This document shows positions 1-13,125 of a DNA stretch of 64,000 bases, in pieces. Positions within the stretch are counted from its first letter, which is position 1; each line of letters begins with the position of its first letter. Under the pieces are notes generated by a model. The model was not told the origin of the DNA. It searched no databases and saw only the letters and a program-made list of their open reading frames with translations. The DNA comes from Lophius americanus (lineage: Eukaryota; Chordata; Actinopteri; Lophiiformes; Lophiidae). Made by a program: the position numbers and the translations under genes. The DNA is taken from assembly GCA_037951165.1 (NCBI GenBank), contig JBBDHG010000032.1:10444001-10508000 (forward strand), in the 5' to 3' direction.

Positions 1-327
1 ATCATCAGTCGGTTGAAGAACACCCTTGTGTACCTATGTGTGACCTCTGTACGATAACCTCCGCTTAAGTGACACTCAAATCTGGTCGTGTTGTGGTACA
101 GCCGGGTTTATCTGTTGGCAATCTGCCGTCACGCTGCGCAGGAATGGCAAAGTATTCAATATCACACACACACACAGCAGCTTCCTCATGGTTAGTCTTC
201 TGTCGCTATATAGATTACCCATTACTTGTAATTGAATGTATATATTTACAAAGGTAGATTCTGTACAATATCTTGTGATTGCATATCGTTATTTTAAATA
301 TAATGGAATCAATTAACAGAATAAAAA

Positions 328-376
328 TCTGTGTCACATTTTTCGGGGGGATATCCCCCAAAAGTCCCCAATCCCC
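328..376 (-). repeat. Family ABC, module A fragment
   Basis: The reverse complement reads CAGGGGATTGGGGACTTTTG then GGGGATATCCCCC, the core of module A defined at 8829-8912. It is truncated on both sides. Confidence 0.55.
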
Positions 377-1394
377 TGAAAAATAGCAACCGGCGGTTCC
401 ATAATTTCCCTGACTTTTGGGGCATATAACAATGACCAGGGCAAATGTTGGTGTGTTGTCCATTCAAAATATTTTAATTAAAGAGTTGATTTGCAATTTA
501 AAATAAATATCTTATTTTCTAAATATTGTCATAAATCCTCCGTACATAGGTCTGTTTTGTCATTTCCACTAGTCACATATCTCTGCTGTGATATCAGACT
601 GTTAAATGCAGGCATAAATTACCTAATTCATCTTCAGTGGTCAAAAAGAGCTTTTTCGTGGGATGGCCGTGAAGGTTCTTCAACTCTTGTAAAGCAGCAC
701 CTTTACTCTCTAGCTGTGATAAAGTTCTATTTATTTAGGAATTTATAAAATAAATAAATAAATAGAGTGGCTGCATTGTCCATTTGCCGCATGCTTAATG
801 TATTAGACTGAAATATTATAGATAAAATGTACTTTCTAATGGGAGGGGCCAAAGAAATTAAATAATGAATCTAGTGACGCTGGACTGGAACTTCCTCAAT
901 GATGTGTGATTCCACTCATTCCATTTTCCACACTAGTGAATCCCAGGCTGGTAAAGTAGATCCTGTACAATAAAGTTACTTTGTGCAACCGCTTAATTAA
1001 ACAGCATGAATCATCTTCTGACAGTCAGTGACAGTAATAAACGTTGGCAATACTTACAGCCCGTGGTTCTCTCTCTCTTCCTGCCTGCCAGAGCTAAAAA
1101 ATTCAGTGACTTAAATGTGTTTCCCTTTCTTCTCTTTTTTCACAGACAGTCACTACATCACCACATTATAATCTCTACTGTGATTAAATCTCAGATGCTT
1201 AACAAGATTTGTGGCGTTACTATAGTACCTCACAGCATCATCACATGGGAAAACGAGGACAAAACTAGAGCTCCACCTATGAATATACTGGTAGTCAACC
1301 AGTACCCATAACCTCCAGAAGACTTCATTTAATCATATTTAACTGGCTGCTCTGTCTCAGACTTCTTGCTGCTTTTTCAAATGCCTTGGATTTC

Positions 1395-1625
1395 TACGAT
1401 TTCATGGATCATTTTCAAATTTTATATCACTTGACGTTCATGTGAGGAAGAACCAGATTGTTTTGGTGAAGGGCGGTTGTATATTTCCAACACTAGGGGC
1501 TGATTTCTTTTCAGAAGTTTTTGGGCCATAATTTTTCACCTGTTTTTCCAATTTAGTCCAGATTTGGTGCATATGAATCGACTTGAGTAGATTTATCTTG
1601 TTTATGTATCAAAAATTTAAAACTA
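1395..1625 (+). repeat. Family ABC, modules C and B
   Basis: Module C: TTTCATGGATCATTTTCAAA and GTGAGGAAGAACCAGATTG. Module B: ACACTAGGGGCTGATTTC, GGGCCATAATTTTTCACC, and GATTTGGTGCATATGAATCG with ACTTGAGTAGATTTATCTTG. It matches copies at 15515 and 44270. Confidence 0.6.
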
Positions 1626-2369
1626 GTGAAGATCGAGGGCAGAACAGCACTCAAATTGACCAAGTTTAATCTGAGGTACTAAAACACATTATTATTATTT
1701 TATTTACTTATTGTGCAGAATTCTGAACAAACCAAAGGAATACAAAATAGTCAAATTGCAGATAAATTCAAGATTGATCGGCATAATTTCTATGTCTCCC
1801 TCTCTATCTGCAATAATTTCCAATCAAAAGTTTTATTCATATACATCAACAAAAGCCAGACAACTATATTTTTCAAGTTTCACATTACATCTAAACTCAA
1901 TGAATTTTGTCATCAAATCGGGAACTTTAAATTTCCCGTGGTGAACGGCTAGGCTGATTTCTTTCTTCTTCCACGATGAAACAGTAAAAGAAGACAGTTG
2001 CTCCTTGTATCAGTTCCTGCAGGCAGGAGCAGCTGCTCCTCAGAAAACTAAATAATAAGTAAATAATAAGCCTACAGGTGCATTTCACATTAAATGTAAG
2101 AAGCTTAATGTGTTTCATTGTTTTTAATGCAACAGAACAGACCCATGTTGAGCGACTGGAGGATGTGAATGTGTTCACCTGTTAATTAAAACAGGCATTA
2201 TATTTACTGAACCGCATGTACAACTCACTAATAAATTAATAATATAGTGTATTACATTATTTATTCTCATCCATATCCCTTCCCAGGATTCAGAATCGCT
2301 TAAAGTATATCAGAGTGACTGGATAAATGCTGATATTCGATAACAGAGGAGCGGCGAGGACACCTTAGG

Positions 2370-2650
2370 CCTGTTTCAAGAAGCGGACTTAACTTACTCT
2401 GAGTTAGTGTCTGAGCTTGAGCTTGACCAAGACAAAGGTGAGAAACTTCGGGAAATCCGGTTTCAGAACAACTGATAAGAATTGGTTTGATCAGTTTGGT
2501 TGAAAGCGTTTGCCCGGACTATTAAAAGTCAATAATCAATGGAGATCAGATACTTTGATTCACCATGGCAACCAGTGAGACGCTATCGTCAGTATACTTC
2601 ACGCTGATCAAGCAGTGAGTTTTAATGCGCTCGCAAAGCATAGAAAGAGA
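2370..2650 (+). mobile_element. PIF/Harbinger-like MITE copy 1
   Basis: The stretch begins GGCCTGTTTCAAGAAGCGGA, the terminal type of fish Harbinger-like MITEs, and contains ACTCTGAGTTAG and CCATGGCAACCAGTGAGACG. A second copy in the opposite orientation at 29725-29905 shares the core from GGAGATCAGATACTTTG to GCAGTGAGTTTTAATGC, which establishes it as repetitive from this window alone. Confidence 0.5.
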
Positions 2651-2959
2651 GACGGAGCTCCATTAGAGAAGGATAGAAAACTGGCGTGGGTGGAAATGTT
2701 GGCTGAGTGAATCTATCTACTAGTTTTACCTTTTCTCTCATCTCAGGCTTAACCAGCTCGGAGTTTCCACTAAGCCCACGTCTTCAAACACCCCCTGGTG
2801 TTGGCCCTTTTGGTAGACGAACCGGCTATCGTAGTGCATTCAGGGATTTCTAGCGTCTGTGGTGAATTGTGTTTATTAGCGGGCCTTATTATAGAAATTA
2901 GATATTGTCTCAAGGCCCGCCGGCCACATCCGCCCCTCGGGCCTTGAGTTTGACACATG

Positions 2960-3420
2960 TGTATTAGAGGAAGTTTTTATATGAAAAACATTGTTTTTGG
3001 GACAAAACTTCCCAACCGTTGGTGCGATTCAGTCCCAATTCGCTGCATATGAATCGACTAAAGGGAGTCTTTCTCGTATATCATATATTACTCTCATAGT
3101 GAATGGTTTTCTGTCACGGCCCTGTGATGAACTGACTCTTCCTTGGGTGTACCTCGCCTCTCACCCGATGTCAGCTGGGATAGGCTCCTGCCCCTTTTAC
3201 TCTGAACAGTACAATCGTTTAGGGATAATGATTGAATGAATTATTTCAGAATTGACTCACCTGGGGGAGCGTTTTTTATTACATTTATTTTGGGAACTCA
3301 AGCAGGGGAGCAGTTCCCCTGCTTGAGCTTTGGGAACTCAGGCAGGGGAACTGCTTGTACAATGCAGGGGATTGTTGTATTTTAAAGGGATATAGCCTTG
3401 CTGATCGAGACCACATCTAG
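2960..3420 (+). repeat. Family ABC, modules B and A (interrupted by a SINE)
   Basis: Module B: CATTGTTTTTGGGACAAAAC, CCCAACCGTTGGTGCGATTC and GCATATGAATCGACT. Module A is at 3340-3415: ACTGCTTGTACAATGCAGGG, then GGGATATAGCCTTGCTG. Between them is the 3105-3240 insertion. A local 13-bp hairpin (3297-3309 with 3315-3327) and a near-duplicate of GGGAACTCAAGCAGGGGA lie at the start of module A. Confidence 0.6.
3105..3240 (+). mobile_element. SINE/LINE-tail fragment nested in a family ABC copy
   Basis: It contains GGCCCTGTGATGAACTGACT and GGTGTACCTCGCCTCTCACC followed by GTCAGCTGGGATAGGCTCCT, a well-known fish short repeat, ending in GATTGAATGAAT. It separates module B at 2965-3105 from module B/A sequence resuming at 3265, so it inserted into that element. 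Confidence 0.5.
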
Positions 3421-3479
3421 TTTTCTACCGTGCCTCCATTGAAGAAATACGAGTTTAGCCCAACTAAACATAGTTTAGG

Positions 3480-3900
3480 AGTCGATTTGGATAAATGAGT
3501 GGACACCTGTTATAAATAAATGACCTGACAGTTTTGATGAAACTTGATTCAATTGTTGGGCACTTAAAAGACAGGAATCCATTACACTTTTGATTTGGTC
3601 TGAACACTTTAACTTTTTTGAACATTACAAGATAAATCTTTTTTGATGGATTGTTATGAAATTGGATTGAATATTTGGCATTGGCCCAAAGACAAGAATG
3701 TTAGATCTGGATGAGGAATGGATCCAAGAGGTTTTTAGTTTTTTTCAATTTCTTTGTGACAACAATTAGGGCAGCCATTAAACACAAAAATTGATTGATA
3801 GATTTGTGTGAAACTTTTATCAGAAATAAGCACCAGCGATGAGGACATTGGATTTATTCCTTTTTTGAATTTTTTTTGAAAAGAACCCTTTTATTGAAAA
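3480..3900 (+). repeat. Old dispersed-repeat-like stretch with internal repetition
   Basis: Several imperfect internal echoes of a unit with GATGGATTNTTATGAAA..TTGGATTGAAT..AAGACA..GAAT. The style (GATTGATAGATTTGTGTGAAAC, ATGGATCCAAGAGGTTTTTA) recalls a very old dispersed repeat seen in many animals. It directly follows the module A at 3415. Confidence 0.3.
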
Positions 3901-6417
3901 TAACCCTCCCATTGGAACAGGATATGCTGACTCCTCTGCAACACCCATTTTCGCTTTGAACAGATGAATTTATGGCTCTCAGTTGAATGTATGTTTTCAT
4001 GGTGAATCCAAATACAGGGGTTCTATTTGATTAGGAATCCCACTTGTACGGTAAAGGCGTCTGAACTCCAAACACTCTAATTACTGAAACTCATTGCTGT
4101 TCTATGCAGGAAAATGCCCATTCTTAATCTGTAGATGCCTTTGTTGTTCCTGTTGCAATGCAAGTATTAAATAATTAACTTTAATGGCAATGATTAAATA
4201 ACTTACTATATCGCATACCTTTGCCAAGGCTGAACGATTTTCACATCTGTTAGGTTTGGGCTGTGAAACTTCCAGAGACGTGATGTCAAAGCAGCTGCCT
4301 CATGTGCAAAACAATATTAAAGATTAAATAATGAACTTATTTGGTCTCTAGTGGCAAAAGGATAAAAGTTTAGTGCTGATTATATAAATGATATGCGTAA
4401 CATTAACTTTCCTCACAAATTTCTGGCTCAGGAAAGCCAAGAGTGAGCCTACTCATTATCAACATTTATAACTCTTAATAGATGAATTATTATGACTGAA
4501 GCAGATCTTAATATTAGGTCCAGTGTGCATCTCATTGTAGAGTTCTTTTGGTATATCCTAAAAACTTGCTTAAAAGGTGTTTAAAGACAGTGTAGCTTAT
4601 ATCAAAAAACGTGGCATAGTGATTCTTCGGCGTGCTCAAAACTGAATTGGGGAAAAGAGTGTTTAAAGTTGCTCCCCCTACTGTTCGGATTATCCTACAA
4701 AAAGACGTAAAATTGTCAGATCTATTTTCTATGTGTGACTTTGCTGTGATGTTGGAGGATATAGAACGTGAGACCATTGGACAATGTGGTTGCGCTTAAT
4801 TAGTTTGATTATTTAGTTTCAAAATCCCTATTTGTTATTGTAAATATGATTCCAATCTGTATTTTTACTTCTGTGTGTACCCATATCTGTTGTTTTTGTA
4901 CGCCGTCGGCTGCTGCCTTCTGTGAAAGGTCACCCTTGTCAAAGAGATCCTTGATCACGATGGGTTATTTTCCTGGTTAGATAAAGGTTAAATTGAAATA
5001 ATGAAAATAAATAAATCAATAGTTGACATCAAATTCACTTGAAATGAATTCATGATTTGCTACTAGTTTGCTTCAGAAAAGAAATTAAAAAAAAGTTTCA
5101 AGAGAAGCCACAAGAAAAGCAGCGAAACACACGGAGGGAAATTTCCAAATATTTCCACTAGAGATCCTATCCTAAGTGCCCTCGCTCCATTCATGGACGG
5201 CATGACCGAGGACCGACCTCTAATGGAGAACTCATTCCCAGTCTCACAACAGACGCCGTTCAACTGCAAGGCCTGCATCTCTAAGTGTGCAGACAGCCAT
5301 TTAAAATGGAGATGTTAATTTTCAGCTGGGGTCGGAGACAAGTGTGTTGGAACTATACACATAACTAATTGGATTCTGGGTTATCCAGTGTCTGAGCCTT
5401 CCTGTCCCTCCGACAGGTGTTTGTTTTGACTGAATGAGCAATGACTCTCAGGTTGTCCACCTGTCCACTCATGCTCACGTGGTAAGCGTGAGACTGAGGG
5501 GTTATTGCCAACAGCATCTTGGCTCAGACAGATAATAAACATTGGGGCATTGCAAAAGCAAATGCTTTAATACATTTATATTTTACACTGTAGAGTATTT
5601 TTGTTTGAGTTTTGAGCCACTCAGATTAGCAGAACTGCTGTGAAAGTTTAGCACAGAATGCCAGTCATTGTTCTATCAATGCAGGTCCTGTTCATGGTCC
5701 TACAGGTAAAAATTCTACTGAAATTCAAATAACTATGGCATAAATTGCAACTGTTGAAATAGAAGTCGCTCCATTTAATTACCCTTGGGAGACAGAGTTG
5801 CAGTGGAAGCACTTGTTAACCTAAATCTGTGTCTGAGGAAGCATCTGAGTGTATCAGTCATCATTTTCTCTCATTGCCTATTTCTTTCCCAGGGTTCCAA
5901 TTAAATCTCCGGCAAATGAGACTATATTGCGCACGCAAACATGTGCAAGCCTTTTTTTTTTTGCTGCGCAAGGGATCTAACTTTTGGTTTTCACTAAAAA
6001 AAATGCAAGGAATTTGCCTGCAATATGCGCCGGTGTTTTCCCTCGCCGGTGGTCTGTGCTATTGTTGAGGGTCTGTACTGAAAACATCGGTTGTCATTTT
6101 AATTAAGCCTTCATACACTGCTTTGGCAGGCTAATATGTTGAATTTATGGACAACAGCCAAGATCTTCCCTTTATACCATAAGGAACCATTGTGACATAC
6201 AGACCATTTAAAGTTAATATCTATGCGAAAAAGAAAAGAAAAGTGATTATGGACCAAGGTACAGACAAAACGGGAGGAAGAATACCCTTCAGTGATTTAA
6301 TATAATACGACATCCAATAGGCAATATCCTTGAGAGGGCCCAAAGTAACCAGGAGGCAGTAATAAAATACAACAAATCTAAAAAAACAAAAAACAATTAA
6401 GGAGCAGGGTGGAATCT

Positions 6418-7560
6418 AAAGGGATGAAAGACAAACCACAAACATACATGAGCGACATACTCCAAAGAAACACTATGCATGATGACTTCCATAACATTAG
6501 CATCAACATCGAAATGACCCTGAAGAGTATTCCAGAAAATGGGTTTAGTGGAAAGTCGGAATTAGTTGTTGTGGTACTCTCTCTGTGAACTTAACCTACT
6601 CGATCTTGTTGGATCCTGACTCCCCCTCTGTCTGAGCTGAGCAGAGCTGTCAGACATGACATTATATCACTATGAACTCTAGGAATATCTCTATAACAGC
6701 TATGAACATCATAATAAAAGCTATGAACATCACTATCAACGCTGTAAACATCACTATTAACACTATGAACATCTCTATATACGCTATGAGACTCACTATG
6801 AACGCTATCATTATAAACGCTATAAACATCACTATAAATGGTATAATCATCACTATAAAAATTGATAAACATCACAATAAACGCTATAAACATCACTATA
6901 AAGTCTATGAAAATAACAAACACTATAAACATCACTATAACGCTGTTTACATCACCATTAACGCAATAAAGATCTCTATAAATGCTATGAACAACACTAT
7001 AAACCCTATAAACATCATTAACACTATAAACATCACTATGAATGCTATAAACATCACTATAAACAATATGAACATCACTATAAATGTTATGAACATCACT
7101 ATAAACGGTATGAACATCCCTATAACGGTATGAACATCACTATAAACGCTATAAACATCACTATCAACGCTATGAATATAACTATGAACGCTATAAACAT
7201 CTCTATCAAACAACAAAATAAACAAGGAAATAACCTAAATATAAAGAGATGAAAATAAAACTAAAAACATACATGAGGGGACATACTCCAAAGAAACACT
7301 ATGCATGATGACATGCATAACGTTAATATAAACATCGAAATGACCCTGAATGGGTTTTCTGGAAACTCTGAGTTAGTTGTTGTGGTACTTTCTCTGTGAA
7401 CTTAACCTGCTTGATCCTGTTTGATCCTGACGCCCCCTCTGTCTGAGCTGAGTAGAGCAGTCAGACATGACATTATATCATCACTATTCACATCACTATA
7501 AACGCTATGAACGTCACTATTAACACTGTAAAGAAAACACTATTAACACTATGAACATCT
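6418..7560 (+). repeat. Tandem duplication carrying a 21-nt minisatellite
   Basis: The segment 6418-6670 is repeated at 7241-7490. Shared landmarks are ACATACTCCAAAGAAACACT, ATGCATGATGAC, AACATCGAAATGACCCTGAA, TTAGTTGTTGTGGTACT, TGATCCTGAC and CAGACATGACATTATATCA. After the first copy lies an array (about 6672-7215) of a 21-nt unit like CTATGAACATCACTATAAACG, more than 20 degenerate copies; after the second copy only a short remnant (7480-7560). Because 21 is a multiple of 3, the array stays open on both strands (for example 6672-7133 plus, 6947-7225 minus) without being coding. Confidence 0.85.
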
Positions 7561-7561
7561 C

Positions 7562-7578
7562 TATATATATATATATAT

Positions 7579-7635
<57 letters not shown>
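7562..7635. repeat. (TA)n microsatellite
   Basis: Almost pure TA/AT alternation with two TTA interruptions, directly after the 21-nt array remnant. Confidence 0.95.
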
Positions 7636-7637
<2 letters not shown>

Positions 7638-8828
7638 AATCAATTTAAATGTGAGGTCACAAAATGTCTCACAGAACACTTAAATCACTGCATACAGAAC
7701 GGGCCGCTGGTAACTAGTAAAGCTGTATGAAATGGAAACACTCAGCAGTTGAATGGAACATATAGTCATATTCCACCACTGACTTCCAGGATTTTTTCCG
7801 AAGATGTTCTGTGGAGTATATAGGATGTTAAGATATTCTTTGGGAGTGAAAAGGATTAGAGACGAGCACATCAGAAAGGAAGGCCCAGGCTAGACGTTTC
7901 ATAGACAATGGTTGATGGTTTGAAGAGAGAGGACATGTTGGTGTGAAAGAGGAAGATGCAGATGATAGGGTAAGATGGAAACAGAAGAACTGCTGTGGTG
8001 ACCCCTAAAGGGAACAGCTGAAATAAGGAGAAGATGATCTTCTGAAGAGTTATTTGGGATGGCCTCAAACTCAGAAGCTCATCCTCCGGTCTGAGTGGAG
8101 CAGAGCAGACGGACTAAACCTACTCAGTGGATACTGAGTGACTCAAGTCTTTTTCTTCAGATCAGATTTGAGACCCTATGGTCTTAATTTGGATCATATT
8201 GGATTCATAACCGTGTGACGTGAATGCAAACAGTCAGATTGGACTTTATGTGTCTTTGTACATATATGCATACACGTTAAGCGTGTTAGCGCGGTGAAAT
8301 TAAATGACCAGATGAGAGTGATGGCTTCCATTCACTAACTAATGGGTCCATTTCTGTTGTAAAACCATGATTTGTCTCAAAAATAGGATGGTTGTTATTG
8401 TCGGTGGAGCAGTTGACCTGTTCAATACCATTCCAACGTGCGTATGTGCTGTTTCAGGAAGCAGAAATGTTCACATGGGAGATATAAACGGGTTATTTAG
8501 TGATTTTGAATGTCAACCGTCATGGTAACCAAATCAGAAATCCTAATAGAAGAGAGCGGCTAAAGATGTGAATGTAGCCTTTGTGTGACCACTGAGGAGC
8601 AGACAAGATGAAGGTCGGTCAACTTAGGGTACATAACTGTCTTACACATAGTCGTGTTCAAAAGTTTATTCCGTTAATAATGCAAATACACCCTCAAAAG
8701 AAAAAAAAGCCAATCACTGACACTGTCAGTCCATATTAGACTTATGTATGAAATCTAATATGATGGACATTGAATTATGTCGTGGATCTGTTGACTTTTT
8801 TATTTATTTACTGATCTCACTAGTTTAA

Positions 8829-8912
8829 TGAGGGGGATTGCTTGTACAACACTGATGATTGGGGGCTTTTCAAGGATATACCCTTGCTGTCAGGAACAAG
8901 AACTTAGGCCTA
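8829..8912 (+). repeat. Family ABC, module A (reference copy)
   Basis: It reads GGGGGATTGCTTGTACAACA, then GATTGGGGGCTTTTCAAGG, ATATACCCTTGCTGTCAGGA and ACTTAGGCCTAG. This is the clearest solo module A in the window. Confidence 0.65.
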
Positions 8913-10054
8913 GTTCAGAAATAGTAATGAAATGTAACATTATCATTCAATGCAGCGTGTAAGCACATCAGTTGAAGTTGTTTAAGTTATTGTGGATGGT
9001 TGGATGGATTTAACAAACTGAGTCATGTTTTGCTGGTAGTTGCACATTTCTCCAGAGTGCAAAATGCTGATTAGGAGCAATTTGCTTTTCGCTATGGCAT
9101 TGCAACTATCGAAAAGCATATCAGAGAGGAATCAGAAACAAAGCCCAATCATTTTCTACACATGGTGGTCTGGGATGGTTTGGAGAATATGTTGTCTGAG
9201 AACATCTTTGTTACTGTTTCCCTGCAGAGAGAGGAAGTAGGAGGGAAAGCTACAAAACACATCTGTATGGCCACAAATGAACTGACTCCACGGTGAGAGA
9301 GGGAGATGGAGACTTCTCTCGACCATTTTGATTTCAGAATTTTCAGCCTGATAGCAGCTGCATGGTTATGGTAAATGGGTGAGCACCCGCATGGTGTTTC
9401 ATGTTTGAAGGTCACTTTTGATAGCTGTGATAACGCTAAATTCTCTGGGTATTAACAATCAGCTTCCCAATATGCTTATGATTCATGAGATGAAGTCTTG
9501 AAGAGTTGCATTTTCAGCTTTTTTCTATCCCAACTGCAAGCCACAGCAGGTTATTTTGCTTTTTCTTTCACATTTAACTGGCGCTCACAGCTGTTTTTCC
9601 CTGACAGAATTCTCATCTCTTTCTCTCTTTCCTTTACAAGCTGTTGACAGTAGCATTCCCTGCTGCGCAGCAGTCTTGAAAACCTCAATAATTGTTTTCA
9701 TTTTGCAGATATAAAAGAAACAAAGAAAATAAATTGGTCATTTTGGATGAGTTTGATACCCTCGGAGTGTCAGAACTTTTGCTCTTGTTTTATTCATGTG
9801 TTGTTTTGTGTGTTTGTTTTATTTAAAGTAGACTGTCTAGACAGACCGTCAAGGTGAGATCAAAAACCGTTGTGTTGTCTCTGACAGAGAAGCCTTAACA
9901 GATTTATCTTCTCCTGTTGTTTCTGGACTTACGGTGGGGAGAAATCGTGGTGGATACCCCCTTGTCTAAACTGTGTCGGATCTTCAGATAAAATTTAACA
10001 TAGAGCAAAGGTAAAAAACAAAAATACGAGCTCTAAATGATCATTGTATTTATT

Positions 10055-10640
10055 TTGGCAGAAACAAATATCCGATATCTAAATTACTTCTCTGATTTAA
10101 TGTATTTGCCCCCCTCCACGTATTATGTAGTCGTTCAATCTTTAGCATTAATAGCTGCAACAAAATGAGTTTCTTATTATTGTGATGGAATTTTGGCCCA
10201 ATCTTCTTCTCCAGCGCAGTCACACTGGAGGGTTTGTAGTCAGAAACTGTTCTTTTCAGGTTTAGCATCTTAATGGTTTCCAAGTCTGGACTTCGCCTAA
10301 ATCACTCCAGAATTTTCATTTTATTCCCTATCCTTATGTTTGGATCGTAGTCCTATTGCATGACCCAGTAGTACTTCAACACACAGACCGATGACCCTAC
10401 ATTCTCCTCTGGCATAGACCAGATTTCATTTCCCTCAATTATGCCTACCATCAAGACCCTGAAGCAGCACATCATCCCAACGTCCCGCTGCCACCTCCGA
10501 GGTCCGATGATGCTGAGTACCCTGTATTCAAACTCTTCAACTTTCTTTTCATCAGTCCCTAGAATCTTCTCCAAAAAGCTCTGATGGTCATCTGATAATG
10601 TGTTTTTGGATGAACGACTGGGTCAGTAACTTTCACCTTT
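10055..10640. mobile_element. Non-autonomous DNA transposon fragment (hAT-like, tentative)
   Basis: The stretch resembles a common fish dispersed repeat with the phrases GTTTGGATCGTAGTCCTATTG, CATGACCCAGTAGTACTTCA and CCCTGAAGCAGCACATCATC. It has no coding capacity. I recall the family as a non-autonomous DNA element, but the superfamily (hAT) is uncertain. Ends are approximate. Confidence 0.4.
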
Positions 10641-10680
10641 TCCCTCCCATCATGCCATTTTTGCCCAGTGCCGTTCAATA

Positions 10681-10763
10681 AGGAGGATTGCTTGTACAAC
10701 GCAGCAGATTGGGGGCTTTTGGGATATATACCCTTTATGCTAGGGATAACAGCATGGGCCTAG
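10681..10763 (+). repeat. Family ABC, module A
   Basis: It reads AGGAGGATTGCTTGTACAAC, GATTGGGGGCTTTTGGGATA and ends GCATGGGCCTAG, matching the copy at 8829 over its full length. Confidence 0.65.
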
Positions 10764-12149
10764 TTCTGTTTCTGATTTGACGCAGTTTAATGTGACATAT
10801 TCTCAAAAATAAAAGAATCCGGGAGGGGTTGAGTGTGTTCGGCTGTCTGTGTTAATGTGTTCCTTTCTACAGAAATAAAGAAAGCTCACCATGGACCGGA
10901 GGGCTTACCAGTAACCCCTCTGGCAGCTTTGAATTTGTAATTAAGTTTGCTTTGTTACTAAAATATTTAGACAATTTTTATTTCAATAAATTACTTATTT
11001 TCTTTTTTTGTTGTTAATTAGCACTTGAGTACAAAACAGGATACGCTGAATATAATGAATGTGCAAAGGAGCTTGACGAGATTTGTGTCGGCTTTGTTGT
11101 GGAAACGCAAATTATTGATGCTGTGTTGCTGGGAAACAGAGCCCAAGTGGAGCAAACCCCTAGGATGCTATAAAAGGGCAAGGGCCATTACCCCGCTGTT
11201 AAGGGCCCTGCAGCTCTGCCGTTTAGGGGTCACACTTGAATGCTGAAGGCACAGTTAGCCTAGTGGTGAATTGGCAGAACACATCTTTATCACTTTAACA
11301 GGTTTGTATCTGGTTGATGGAGGCATCAGTCGTTTATACCTGTGTTATTACACTTTGTGTTATGTGTTTACAAGGTGCGTATGATTTAAATATTTAAAAC
11401 ACAATCATGTATTTCCTTTTAATTGTATGCTGTTTATGTTGATGGTACACCAGATTTATGATTGCGTGGTGCTTCTTAAGAATAAGTGTTTAATATCAGA
11501 CTAAGGTCTGTTGTTATAAGTCATGATATGCCTTTGTTGTTTTATTGCTGACTTAAATCTCTATTTAATATGCCGCGGTAACCAATTTACTTTGACACAC
11601 CCTCAGGCATGTTAAGTAAGCCCATAATCATGCTGGGTGTCAGTGTGCTTCTCTAGCCATCCATTTTCGACTTCAATTGAACTGGAAAAAGAGTTTGGCA
11701 CCAAGCAGAGCACACTGCACACAGGACATTGATATTATAAAGAAACTTCAGTCCTTCACTCCTCAGTCTCTTTGCCCGCATCGCCGAAGTGGTTGATGTT
11801 ATGCACAAATGACAGCAAAAACTGGGATGCGTTTTAATCCAGCAGATCCAGACTTGAGAGCCAGCCGTCTGGACGCTGAAGGGAGAGGACGCTGGCGTTG
11901 TCTGTCTGCCGCTTTTCGTTCAGAGTTCTAGAGCCTGCAATACTATAAACCAACAAGTATACCTTTATTGTTACTCACCGGCAAATTTTGTTGATTTTTA
12001 TCCATATTTGTATTTGTTATTCTGTATTTGTATTTGTACGAATTCTACCAAGTCTGGTGACGGTCCGCCTACCTGTTGCTGCAAGTGTACAGGTAGGCTG
12101 CAAGTGTTTCATCGTTAATGTCCGTTTCTGTTTGTTCATCGTTGATGTC

Positions 12150-13125
12150 AGTTTGTCACTAATCTACTCGAACATTATCAAAACCTGTCTTGGAAATTCT
12201 AAGCAGCTCTTTTCCACTATCAATCATCTTCTTAAACCACAAAGTCCCCCAATTACAGAAATTGCAGAAGAGCACTGCAATAATTTCATGGCTTTCTTAA
12301 AATCGACAATTGATTCAACCCATTCTGTCCTTTCTGGTTCTTCCACTGTAAGTATCTAGTCTGCTGCTCTGCTCTGGAGGTTGAGGTTATGATCAGGATG
12401 ACGAAACCCTCCACTTGTGCCCTCGGCCCCTTCCCTACAGCCCTAGTGAAAACTAACATCTCTTCCATCAGTCCTCTGATCACCGCTGTAATAAACCAAT
12501 CCCTCCAGGCCGGCTTTGTTCCATCTGCCCTAAAAGCCGCCATAATCAGACCACTCTTCAAAAAACCTACTCTCGTTCCAGAAGTTTTTTGCAAAGTACA
12601 GGCCCATTTCCAAACTCCCATTCCTCTCCAAAGTACTGGAAAAAGTAGTTGCTGCCCACCTCCAGGACCACCTCAAATACAACAACCTCTTTGAAACCTT
12701 TCAGTCTGGTTTCTGCTCCTCCCACAGCACAAAAACAGCTCTGCTTAGAGTCACAAATGACTTACGGATGGCAGCAGATGCTGGTTCACCTTCCCTCCTG
12801 ATTCTCCCTGATTTGTCTACTGCCTTCGACACTGTTGACCATAGAACACTCCTACACCGCCTACATCACACCACTGGACTCACTGCCACCGCCCTAAACT
12901 GGTTTTAATCCTACTTCACCGTCAAAACAGAATACGTTTCCCTTGGAAGTTCAAGGTCCTGGACACACACTGTCACTTTTGGGGTCCCACAGGGATCAGT
13001 CCCTGGCCCCATTCTCTTCATACTATACATGCTACCCCTTGGCCATGTCATCAGTCGATATGGACTCTCATTCCATTGCTACGCTGATGACACGCAAATC
13101 TACATAAAAACTGACACATGTTCCT
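12150..13125 (+). mobile_element. L2/CR1-group LINE reverse transcriptase relic
   Basis: A 5'-truncated, decayed fragment of a non-LTR retrotransposon ORF2. Readable pieces in order: NSKQLFSTINHLLKP (about 12195-12240), ISPLITAVINQSLQAGFVPS (about 12465-12525), a stretch with RVTNDLRMAADAGSPSLLI (about 12750-12805), FDTVDH (about 12827-12844), GVPQGS (about 12981-12998) and YADD at 13080-13091, the reverse transcriptase catalytic motif. The frame shifts around 12590-12700, and a TAA at about 12906 breaks the RT frame (ALNWF then stop). The motif set and order fit the L2/Maui/CR1 group of fish LINEs. It is dead: no endonuclease domain, stops and frameshifts. The exact clade is inferred. Confidence 0.8.

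Noticed and set aside
6591..7225. Frames of 63-153 codons on both strands
   Set aside because: In-frame translation of a 21-nt tandem repeat (Ile/Asn/Thr or Val/Phe/Ile heptapeptides).
12286..12621. 111-codon minus frame
   Set aside because: Antisense shadow of the L2-like reverse transcriptase relic.
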